Source of the DNA: Sulfurimonas sp.
GTDB lineage: Bacteria > Campylobacterota > Campylobacteria > Campylobacterales > Sulfurimonadaceae
NCBI GenBank assembly: GCA_012963655.1
Contig: DTVI01000254.1
Span: 1 to 6,155, forward strand
Length of the DNA: 6,155 nt
Direction: 5' to 3'
Positions 1-5,036 of the stretch are shown one piece after another. The notes under the pieces were generated by a model. It had not been told where the DNA came from. It was given only the letters and a program-made list of their open reading frames with translations, and did no database searches. Both the position numbers and the translations under genes were made by a program. How positions within the stretch are numbered: the first letter of the stretch is position 1; every line of letters starts with the position of its first letter.

Positions 1-414
1 GATTGGGCGCCAAATGATGATTGTTTTGTTTCCTTAGATGATAAGGTAAAAGACAAATGGAATTTACCTGTGGCAAAGGTTCGTATAGGAAGTGTAAAGT
101 CAGACTTAGAAATAGGAAAGAAGATAGCTGTAAAGGCAGAAAGTTTACTTAAACAAATGGGTGCGAGAGAAATATCTTCATCTATTTCAGCCGCGCCTCC
201 TGCAAACTTACAAGCAGGTGGATGTAGATTTGGAAATGATCCTAAAAATTCAGTCTTAGATAAAAACTGTAAAACCCATGAACTCAGTAACTTATATATT
301 ACAGATGGAAGTTTTATGCCAACAGGGGGTTCTGTTCCTTTTACCTGGACTATTTATGCTAATTCATTTAGAGTGGCTGATATCATCATAAATGAGCTAA
401 ATAAAGCCACTTAA
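1..414 (+). CDS. GMC-family FAD-dependent oxidoreductase, C-terminal part (5' end outside window)
   Basis: The frame is open from the first base and gives 137 residues before TAA, so the true start is upstream; the GTG at 70 is internal. This is the GMC_oxred_C region, which closes the substrate pocket and completes FAD binding. Visible hallmarks are the GGCRFGNDPK segment (about residues 73-82), SVLD followed by NLYITDGSFMPTGG (about 97-110), and the terminal TIYANSFRVADII helix that contacts FAD. GMC enzymes oxidise alcohols or sugars, and in many bacteria they work in the periplasm beside a small gluconate-dehydrogenase-like subunit; neither point can be tested here. Aligned by eye with glucose oxidase and choline dehydrogenase-like proteins, the usual catalytic His position is Leu70 and the usual Asn/His position is Pro113, so the chemistry may be unusual. 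The substrate is unknown. Family assignment is firm. Confidence 0.9.
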   Translation, partial: DWAPNDDCFVSLDDKVKDKWNLPVAKVRIGSVKSDLEIGKKIAVKAESLLKQMGAREISSSISAAPPANLQAGGCRFGNDPKNSVLDKNCKTHELSNLYITDGSFMPTGGSVPFTWTIYANSFRVADIIINELNKAT

Positions 415-419
415 AGCCT

Positions 420-449
420 TTGCAATTAGACATTCGTTACAATTATTAT
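420..449 (+). promoter_or_regulatory. possible sigma70-type promoter for queC
   Basis: TTGCAA at 420-425 and TATTAT at 444-449 are separated by 18 bp and lie just upstream of the queC ribosome binding site. The 54-bp gap after the GMC stop has no visible terminator, so read-through from the GMC gene is also possible. Matches of this quality are common in AT-rich DNA, so this is a weak call. Confidence 0.3.
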
Positions 450-457
450 ATTAAAAC

Positions 458-462
458 AAGGA
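458..462 (+). promoter_or_regulatory. ribosome binding site of queC
   Basis: AAGGA lies six bases before the ATG at 469. This supports that start; the protein then begins close to the PP-loop, as expected for QueC. Confidence 0.65.
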
Positions 463-468
463 TATCTA

Positions 469-1143
469 ATGGCTTCAAGAAAAAAAGCGGTGTGTATAAT
501 GAGTGGTGGAATGGATTCCACCTTAGCTGCTTATATGATGCAAGATGAGGGATATGAGATTATTGGCCTTCATTTTAATTATGAACAACGTACTCAAACC
601 AAAGAACTTGAAGCCTTTAATGCGATATGTAATGAACTTAATGTAAAAGATCCTTATATTGTTAACCTCGATTTTTTTTCTCAACTTGGAGCGTCCGCAT
701 TAACGGATAAAAGTATAGAAGTTCCTACGGGCGGGATAGAAGAGGGGGTTCCTTCAACCTATGTTCCTTTTCGAAATGGTATCTTTATCTCCTTAGCAAC
801 GGCTATTGCAGAAAAAGAAGGGGCAAAGGTACTTGTTATTGGTGTGGTTGAAGAAGATAGTAGTGGTTACCCTGATTGTAAAGAAGAATATATCTCTTCT
901 ATGGAGCATAGTATTAACCTTGGAACAAAAGATGAAACAGTTTTAGAAATAAAAATGCCACTTGTTCACCTCAAAAAATCTGAAATAGTAAAAGAGGCGG
1001 TAGAACGAAATGTGGCCTTAGACCTTACTTGGTCATGTTATCAAAGTGAAGATGAGGCCTGTGGACTTTGTGATAGTTGTCGCTTGCGTTTAAATGGGTT
1101 TAAAATAGCGGGTGTAAAAGATCCTATTGCCTATGCTCAATAA
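469..1143 (+). CDS. queC: 7-cyano-7-deazaguanine (preQ0) synthase QueC
   Basis: QueC converts 7-carboxy-7-deazaguanine to preQ0 using ATP and ammonia, a cytoplasmic step in making queuosine for tRNA and, in some bacteria, deazaguanine in DNA. The 224-residue protein has the usual length. It shows the N-type ATP pyrophosphatase PP-loop SGGMDST (12-18), the VPFRN segment (99-103), GYPDC (133-137), and a C-terminal zinc site built from Cys190, Cys198, Cys201 and Cys204 within a CGLCDSCRLR context. All key residues are present, so it should be active. The ATG at 469 has AAGGA six bases upstream. No other queuosine gene (queD, queE, queF) is nearby, so the pathway is scattered. Its last 11 bases overlap the next gene, which suggests cotranscription. 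No preQ1 riboswitch-like structure is apparent in the short leader. Confidence 0.96.
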   Translation: MASRKKAVCIMSGGMDSTLAAYMMQDEGYEIIGLHFNYEQRTQTKELEAFNAICNELNVKDPYIVNLDFFSQLGASALTDKSIEVPTGGIEEGVPSTYVPFRNGIFISLATAIAEKEGAKVLVIGVVEEDSSGYPDCKEEYISSMEHSINLGTKDETVLEIKMPLVHLKKSEIVKEAVERNVALDLTWSCYQSEDEACGLCDSCRLRLNGFKIAGVKDPIAYAQ

Positions 1144-1813
1144 GCTTTTCCCCCTTTGTCTTCCTAATGAAGTAGTTTTAGATGGCTTAGTTTTTAAAAT
1201 TAAACATAGTCTTCGTAAAAACATGAGACGTATGATATTACGTGTGGAAAATAAACATGAATTAAGAATCAGTTCTTCAAGGGTATCGAAGAAAAATCTT
1301 CTAATATTTATACAAGAAAATAAAGAGTGGATTATAAAGGAACATAAGAAAATTTCAGATGTATATGGTCTTGCTTCATCTTTTTTCTATCTTAATACCT
1401 CTTATGAGGTTAAACATCATGAAAAAAGAATACAGATACAAGAAGGTGTTATATATATAAATCCTATAAAAGCCAAGTTAGATACAGATGCTTTTTATAA
1501 AAAAAAAGCCAGGGAATATTTACCTTCTAGAGTAGAGTTTTGGAAAGAAAAAATGAATGTTTCGTTTAATAAACTAGGCTTTAGACTAGCAAAAAAACGT
1601 TGGGGATCTTGTAATTCAAAAAGAAATATCTCTTTAAACCCATATATGATGAAGCTTTCATATGAGATGATTGATTATATCATCGTACATGAGCTTTCTC
1701 ATCTTGTCCATCTTAATCATTCTAAAGCATTTTATGAAACAATATTTCAGTATCTACCCCAGCACGAACGCATTGAAAAAGATATTCAGAGCCTTAGCCC
1801 TAGACTAAGTTAA
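1133..1813 (+). CDS. YgjP/DUF45-type zinc metallopeptidase (M48-like, SprT-related)
   Basis: The 226-residue protein matches the DUF45/YgjP family. The C-terminal zinc site is HELSH (186-190) with a third histidine at 196 in the context HLNHSKAF, preceded by the family motif KRWGSC (155-160). The N-terminal half has the basic beta-rich segment usual for the family (IKHSLRKNMRRMILRV, about 23-38). No signal peptide or membrane segment is visible, so it is probably cytoplasmic. The natural substrate is not established; some annotations of YgjP relatives as UTP pyrophosphatases are not supported by anything visible here. I chose the ATG at 1133. A TTG at 1127 would add two residues, and neither has a clear Shine-Dalgarno. 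Because the start lies inside the end of queC, translation is probably coupled to it. The stop shares TTAA with the convergent DUF4015 gene. Confidence 0.88.
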   Translation: MLNKLFPLCLPNEVVLDGLVFKIKHSLRKNMRRMILRVENKHELRISSSRVSKKNLLIFIQENKEWIIKEHKKISDVYGLASSFFYLNTSYEVKHHEKRIQIQEGVIYINPIKAKLDTDAFYKKKAREYLPSRVEFWKEKMNVSFNKLGFRLAKKRWGSCNSKRNISLNPYMMKLSYEMIDYIIVHELSHLVHLNHSKAFYETIFQYLPQHERIEKDIQSLSPRLS

Positions 1814-3102
1814 TTCTCTTTTCTGAAACAATAGTTAATATTCTTTAGCTCTTTATAGGCAGGAAGTATGGGGTAGGGAAGTTTTGTGTCTTGCAGGCCT
1901 TTAGAACTAAAACGGCTTGAAGGATTCCAGAGCATCCATCCACTACAAGATGCATGCTCTGCCCCTTTAATCTGTTCAGAAACTTCTTTTGATCGAAAAA
2001 ACTTTTTATCAAAGGCATAATCTTTAAAAGACTGTAACCAAGGTTTAAATCGAATAGCCTGTACGTTCGCACGTTGAAGACCTGCCTTAATGCTCTCATT
2101 AATAATTTCATAACTATGCTCAGTAGGATTTTTAAAACCTAAGATACCACTTCCAAAACCTGAAGGGTAAAGCATAGGCGCAATATAATCTGCATTTTGA
2201 GCTAAACTTTTTATAGTGTGTCCAATGTTAGTATCACTCGAGTTCCAACATACATAACCATAAGTATCAACAGATGTATAAATATTATAAGCACGAAGCT
2301 TTTTATTGGCAGTTTGTAAGAAACGAGAAATAGCAGCAACACGGTTCTTTTGATTAAGCTTTTGTGAATATACAAGCCCTTTTCTTAAAGGAAAACGTAC
2401 ATAATCAAAATTTATTTCATCAAACCCATGAGAAGCAGCATCTGCTGCAATATCAGCAACATAATTATGAACCTTTGTTTCAAAAGGACTTACCCAAGCA
2501 AGTTTTTCTCTGTTTCGCCATACTGTGCCATTGCTGTCTTTTAAAGCATACTCATTATGTGTTCTTGCTAAACGATCATCTTTGAAAACAACTATTCTGG
2601 CAATAACGTAAAGCCCCTCATCCTTAAGTTTTTTAATAAAATCATCTATATTATAAATCGTTCTTTGTCTGTGTGCACCTATTTTTTGTGCGAGTTTAAC
2701 ATTACTTTTATATGAAAGGTTACCAAACTCATTTTTAACATCTACAATAACCGTGTTAATCTCAGTTTCTTTTGCAAGTTTTAAAATACGCTGCATATAT
2801 TTTTTAGAACCTGCTGCCCAGAAAGAAACATATAAGGCCTTAGATGTAAAAGGCTCTAAAAAAACTGTTTGAGCATCTGCTTGAGAAACATTTTTTTGTT
2901 TATAGCCATAAGCCTTAACAAATATAGTTTTATTTGAGCTAGATATTTTCGCAATACCCTTCTCGTTTGTCTTAACACTGCTTTGTGTATCGCTTACAAT
3001 AGCTCCTATAAGTGGGGAGAGCGTTCTTGCATCTAAAATGTGCAAACTTTGAGTTTTTGCATAAAGTGTAGATGCAATAAATAAAAATAATAATAGTCTC
3101 AT
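1810..3102 (-). CDS. secreted DUF4015 putative glycoside hydrolase (TIM-barrel) with N-terminal beta-sandwich
   Basis: The 430-residue protein starts with a short Sec signal peptide (MRLLLFLFIASTLYA, predicted cleavage after about residue 15). Residues 18-85 resemble a small carboxypeptidase-regulatory/Ig-like beta domain (LDARTLSPLIGAIVSD, then NEKG and an AYGY turn). Residues 88-420 form the DUF4015 putative glycoside hydrolase barrel, with DVKNEFG (121-127), GFDEINFDYVRFP (226-238), VDTYGY (278-283), APMLYPSG (308-315), RFKPWLQSF (351-359) and GWMLWNPSSRF (388-398). Acidic residues in the EINFDYVRFP motif are the likely active-site candidates by analogy with barrel glycosidases; the reaction is not known to me for any member. 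Export to the periplasm or surface is expected. GAGA six bases before the ATG supports the start. It is transcribed divergently from the M15 peptidase gene and convergently with the DUF45 gene, so it appears monocistronic. Confidence 0.88.
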   Translation of the reverse strand: MRLLLFLFIASTLYAKTQSLHILDARTLSPLIGAIVSDTQSSVKTNEKGIAKISSSNKTIFVKAYGYKQKNVSQADAQTVFLEPFTSKALYVSFWAAGSKKYMQRILKLAKETEINTVIVDVKNEFGNLSYKSNVKLAQKIGAHRQRTIYNIDDFIKKLKDEGLYVIARIVVFKDDRLARTHNEYALKDSNGTVWRNREKLAWVSPFETKVHNYVADIAADAASHGFDEINFDYVRFPLRKGLVYSQKLNQKNRVAAISRFLQTANKKLRAYNIYTSVDTYGYVCWNSSDTNIGHTIKSLAQNADYIAPMLYPSGFGSGILGFKNPTEHSYEIINESIKAGLQRANVQAIRFKPWLQSFKDYAFDKKFFRSKEVSEQIKGAEHASCSGWMLWNPSSRFSSKGLQDTKLPYPILPAYKELKNINYCFRKEN

Positions 3103-3108
3103 AAATAT

Positions 3109-3112
3109 TCTC
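3109..3112 (-). promoter_or_regulatory. ribosome binding site of the DUF4015 gene
   Basis: GAGA on the minus strand stands six bases before the ATG at 3102. It supports that start, which places a signal peptide at the very N-terminus. Confidence 0.5.
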
Positions 3113-3124
3113 GTTTTTTAATAA

Positions 3125-3139
3125 AATATATAATTTATA
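3125..3139 (-). promoter_or_regulatory. likely minus-strand -10 region for the DUF4015 gene
   Basis: On the minus strand this stretch reads TATAAATTATATATT. It offers two overlapping -10-like hexamers (TATAAA at 3134-3139, TATATT at 3125-3130) within 40 bases of the start codon. No good -35 box is seen, which would be normal for Campylobacterota sigma70 promoters. The exact box cannot be chosen by eye. Confidence 0.3.
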
Positions 3140-3154
3140 GTTAGCAATTAGTGT

Positions 3155-3167
3155 GCCATAATTTGGC
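3155..3167. promoter_or_regulatory. small dyad GCCA-N5-TGGC between divergent genes, possible operator
   Basis: An interrupted inverted repeat, GCCA (3155-3158) and TGGC (3164-3167), sits 12 bases upstream of the plus-strand -10 box, where a -35 element would be. It is one of few GC-bearing spots in a very AT-rich 118-bp divergent region. A regulator could bind here, but four-base arms arise readily by chance. Confidence 0.2.
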
Positions 3168-3176
3168 CTAAAAATA

Positions 3177-3185
3177 TGATATAAT
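3177..3185 (+). promoter_or_regulatory. extended -10 promoter (TGATATAAT) of the M15 peptidase gene
   Basis: A perfect TATAAT at 3180-3185 is preceded by TG one base upstream, giving a textbook extended -10 element; transcription would begin near 3192, about 29 bases before the GTG start. There is no convincing -35 box, which fits both extended -10 promoters and the usual sigma70 promoters of Campylobacterota. Confidence 0.6.
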
Positions 3186-3207
3186 TCTTGAAAAAATAGT
3201 GTATAAC

Positions 3208-3212
3208 AGAGG
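3208..3212 (+). promoter_or_regulatory. ribosome binding site deciding the GTG start of the M15 gene
   Basis: AGAGG lies eight bases before the GTG at 3221. It favours that GTG as the start, which puts the twin-arginine motif at residues 3-4. Confidence 0.6.
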
Positions 3213-3220
3213 TTTTAACA

Positions 3221-4096
3221 GTGAATAGAAGAGATTTTTTTAAAATTAGTACGTCTTCCATTGTTTTTACATCTTCTCAAAGTATTTTTGCTGCAAATGA
3301 AAAACATTATGATGAATATATTCGAGATTCTTTAAGTTTTGAATATGAAGAAATATCTAAATATGTAAAATCCCAATTCTCTCTAAGTCATAAAGAATGT
3401 GAAATGTTTTCAAAAGATATTTTAAATAAAAAACCTGTTATCGCTAGATGTCATGATAAAGAACTTTTACAATCTATATCCATTAAACTCAAGAAAAGCC
3501 AAAGGCTTGTTGGGTATGGAAACTTTAATCTACTTAGTTTTGATGACTTACTTTATATTGGAAGAAACTATTCTAAGATTGGAAAATTTAGTAAAGATGA
3601 GTTGGACTATATAGAAAATATTTTCTATACACAAGCCACTGAATATGGATTTTATGGTAAAAAAGTTACTTATAAACTAAGTGATAAAATTACAAAAAAA
3701 GAAACCATAAAAATTCCGCATACAGGACATTATCTATATAAGGGTGAACCTGTAGATATGTATAAACGTTTAAGAAAAGAGATAGGACCATCTATCATTT
3801 TAACCTCAGGTGTTCGTTCGGTGGTTAAACAACTGGATCTGTTTTTGTATAAGGCAAATAAACTTAACGGGAACTATTCTAAGGCAGCGCATTCCTTAGC
3901 TCCTCCTGGTTATTCATTTCATGGGATAAGTGACTTTGATGTTGGTAAATTGGGCTTAGGCTATAAAAACTTTACCTCAAGCTTTTCTAAAACAAAAGAA
4001 TACGCAGACTTACAAAAACTGGGTTATATTTCTATACGTTATCCTAAAAATAATCCCTTTGGTGTGCGATTTGAACCTTGGCATATAAAGGTTTAG
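3221..4096 (+). CDS. Tat-exported M15-family (VanY-like) D-Ala-D-Ala carboxypeptidase
   Basis: The 291-residue protein begins with a twin-arginine signal, NRRDFFKIS (2-10), then a short Ser/Thr-rich hydrophobic stretch ending SIFA-A (cleavage near 24), so it should be exported folded through Tat. Residues 30-165 form a helical region I do not recognise. The C-terminal peptidase domain has TSGVRS (195-200; the Arg probably binds the substrate carboxylate), PPGYSFHGISDFDVG (228-242) and FEPWHIKV (284-291). By family logic the zinc ligands are His234, Asp240 and His288, with Glu285 as catalytic base; such enzymes trim the terminal D-Ala of peptidoglycan stem peptides. The His-to-Asp spacing is one residue shorter than the common HxxGxAxD form. 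Tat export fits a metalloenzyme that is loaded before export. The GTG start has AGAGG upstream. No terminator is visible downstream. Substrate specificity is inferred. Confidence 0.87.
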   Translation: MNRRDFFKISTSSIVFTSSQSIFAANEKHYDEYIRDSLSFEYEEISKYVKSQFSLSHKECEMFSKDILNKKPVIARCHDKELLQSISIKLKKSQRLVGYGNFNLLSFDDLLYIGRNYSKIGKFSKDELDYIENIFYTQATEYGFYGKKVTYKLSDKITKKETIKIPHTGHYLYKGEPVDMYKRLRKEIGPSIILTSGVRSVVKQLDLFLYKANKLNGNYSKAAHSLAPPGYSFHGISDFDVGKLGLGYKNFTSSFSKTKEYADLQKLGYISIRYPKNNPFGVRFEPWHIKV

Positions 4097-4121
4097 AACA
4101 GTATCTTTTTCTTGTAGATGA

Positions 4122-4208
4122 ACCTTTTATCCAAATATTATTTTTATTAAGGGTTTACACTTCGTTCCTGAACCTTGGTATATTCAGGTCTTATCTTCCT
4201 CTTTGTGA
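4122..4208 (+). pseudogene. apparent remnant of the C-terminal tail of a second M15 peptidase
   Basis: Starting 25 bases after the M15 stop, this frame opens behind a TGA at 4119 and reads YPNIIFIKGLHFVPEPWYIQV before LSSSL and TGA. It aligns with the intact gene's own end, YPKNNPFGVRFEPWHIKV, over about 18 codons: Y, P, N, F, G, F, E, P, W, I and V match, with small insertions. The DNA is also similar around GAACCTTGG (4073-4081 and 4170-4178). No start codon, signal or peptidase core precedes it, and the zinc-ligand histidine is replaced by tyrosine. It is therefore either a decayed paralogue or a duplicated 3' end. Its last 18 bases overlap the end of the convergent cyclase gene. The similarity is visible but short, so chance is not fully excluded. 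Confidence 0.42.
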
Positions 4209-4868
4209 GCCTTTTTGCTTTTTACTTTTATACATTAATGAATCTGCAATTTCTAATACATCTCTAAAGTTTGAACCTTTTTCAAAACGTGTTAGACCAA
4301 AAGAGAAGGTGAGACATAAAGGTTCTCCATTACTTAACTTAAGCTTTTTACTTAAAAGGTCTTCTTGTATTTTTTTCATCTTTATAAAAGACTCTTCCAT
4401 CTTAGGATTATTACTAATTGCCACAAATTCATCCCCAGCGTAGCGCACAACATCCATTTTTTTTAAATTAACTTTAAAAAACGAGGCAAAATATTGTAAA
4501 ACCTTATCCCCAATAACATGCCCATAAATATCATTAATTGGTTTAAAGTTATCTATGTCTATAAAAATAAGAATACCTTCATTTTTAAAAGTGCCATCAT
4601 CTAAAAGATGTTCCATTAACCATTTTCTATTATATAAATTTGTTAGGGTGTCGGTATATAGTTGATTTTTTAAAGAGCCTAAGGCTGACTTCAGTCCTTT
4701 TATCTCTTTTACGACAAGAGCAAGTTGGTTTAAGTCTTGATTTTTGATGGCTTCTTTAGCTGTATGTGTGGTTTTTTCAAGATTATCTAAACTGCAAAAT
4801 GTTTTTTTGCATAATTTCATTAGCTTGTTCAAGTTGTTTTTGCGTTGTTTTATCAACCATTTCTTCAT
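4191..4868 (-). CDS. catalytic GGDEF fragment of the frameshifted diguanylate cyclase
   Basis: This frame holds the whole catalytic domain. LTNLYNRKWL (75-84 of this 225-residue reading) opens it, FIDIDNFKPIND (102-113) supplies metal- and GTP-binding aspartates, and RYAGDEF (142-148) is the active-site loop; AGDEF is an accepted active variant of GGDEF. The inhibitory I-site position reads KKMD (136-139) rather than RxxD, so product inhibition is probably weak. Residues 23-70 are a helical linker. The first 22 residues, before the likely junction, look like an out-of-frame reading of the upstream frame and are rich in Lys and Asn. The ATG at 4868 has no Shine-Dalgarno, so independent initiation there is doubtful. 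No transmembrane segment is present, so a cytoplasmic protein is expected. The last codons overlap the M15 tail remnant on the other strand. Confidence 0.7.
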   Translation of the reverse strand: MKKWLIKQRKNNLNKLMKLCKKTFCSLDNLEKTTHTAKEAIKNQDLNQLALVVKEIKGLKSALGSLKNQLYTDTLTNLYNRKWLMEHLLDDGTFKNEGILIFIDIDNFKPINDIYGHVIGDKVLQYFASFFKVNLKKMDVVRYAGDEFVAISNNPKMEESFIKMKKIQEDLLSKKLKLSNGEPLCLTFSFGLTRFEKGSNFRDVLEIADSLMYKSKKQKGSQRGR

Positions 4869-4998
4869 AATCTAAATCTACTTGCATCTCTTTAGCATGA
4901 TTTTCAAAATGTTCTTTATAGGTGGAGGGTAATATTACTTCATTTTTAATTATTTCTTTTAAAACACGATCGGTTATTTCTGTAAGCTTATTTGACAT
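4783..4998 (-). CDS. N-terminal helical fragment of the frameshifted diguanylate cyclase
   Basis: This frame gives 71 residues from ATG 4998 (MSNKLTEITDRVLKEIIKNE at its start) to a TAA at 4783. It is charged and helical, with no membrane segment, and resembles the short N-terminal regions that precede GGDEF domains in Campylobacterota, which may sense or dimerise. After the A-run its last residues (NILQFR) look like out-of-frame sequence. AAGG seven bases before ATG 4998 decides the start; a TTG at 5004 would sit only one base from that AAGG. If made alone, the fragment would lack any catalytic part. Confidence 0.55.
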   Translation of the reverse strand: MSNKLTEITDRVLKEIIKNEVILPSTYKEHFENHAKEMQVDLDYEEMVDKTTQKQLEQANEIMQKNILQFR

Positions 4999-5005
4999 TG
5001 ACAAG

Positions 5006-5009
5006 CCTT
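5006..5009 (-). promoter_or_regulatory. ribosome binding site deciding the cyclase start
   Basis: AAGG on the minus strand lies seven bases before the ATG at 4998, a good distance. It is only one base from the alternative TTG at 5004, which rules against that start. Confidence 0.6.
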
Positions 5010-5029
5010 ATTAATATTAATTAATGTTT

Positions 5030-5035
5030 ATTATA
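5030..5035 (-). promoter_or_regulatory. possible -10 box (TATAAT) for the diguanylate cyclase gene
   Basis: A perfect TATAAT on the minus strand lies just past the dctP-like stop codon, with a predicted start of transcription near 5023. No -35 box is evident. The cyclase may thus have its own promoter in addition to read-through from the TRAP gene. The intervening AT stretch includes the 10-bp palindrome TTAATATTAA (5011-5020), with no other obvious structure. Confidence 0.4.
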
Positions 5036-5036
5036 G

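Larger units (their letters stand above)
4191..4998 (-). pseudogene. diguanylate cyclase (GGDEF) gene interrupted by a frameshift
   Basis: Two overlapping minus-strand frames together make one GGDEF protein. Frame one (from ATG 4998) encodes an N-terminal helical region and stops at 4783; frame two carries the rest. The frames join naturally at a run of seven A's (4802-4808 on the plus strand). With six A's the junction would read EIMQK-TFCSLDNLEKTT, and the product would be 268 residues: helical region 1-65, helix linker to about 115, GGDEF domain about 115-268. Functional cyclases make c-di-GMP from two GTP. The gene follows the TRAP binding protein by 38 bp on the same strand and could be cotranscribed. 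Possible explanations are a true disabling mutation, slippage at the A-run restoring some full-length product, a sequencing error, or two separately made pieces. Confidence 0.72.

Noticed and set aside
1793..1809. CTTAG-N7-CTAAG hairpin at the end of the DUF45 gene, possible terminator
   Set aside because: The stem is only five pairs with little GC, it lies inside coding sequence, and the following bases are not a clean T-run.
1845..2111. 88-codon minus-strand open frame
   Set aside because: It lies wholly inside the DUF4015 gene in another frame; the DUF4015 reading has clear motifs.
2364..2585. 73-codon plus-strand open frame
   Set aside because: It is antisense to the DUF4015 gene, with no ribosome binding site or recognisable protein.
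4167..4188. CCTGAA-N10-TTCAGG inverted repeat between the convergent M15 and cyclase genes, possible terminator
   Set aside because: No T-run follows on either strand, and the bases are better explained by similarity to the M15 tail.
4078..4443. 121-codon plus-strand open frame
   Set aside because: It is mostly antisense to the GGDEF gene, starts inside the M15 end, and shows no family features.
4800..4812. A-AAA-AAC heptamer in the upstream cyclase frame, a classic -1 ribosomal slippery sequence
   Set aside because: A -1 shift here leads to a TAG within a few codons, not into the GGDEF frame; the downstream frame needs +1 (or loss of one A).
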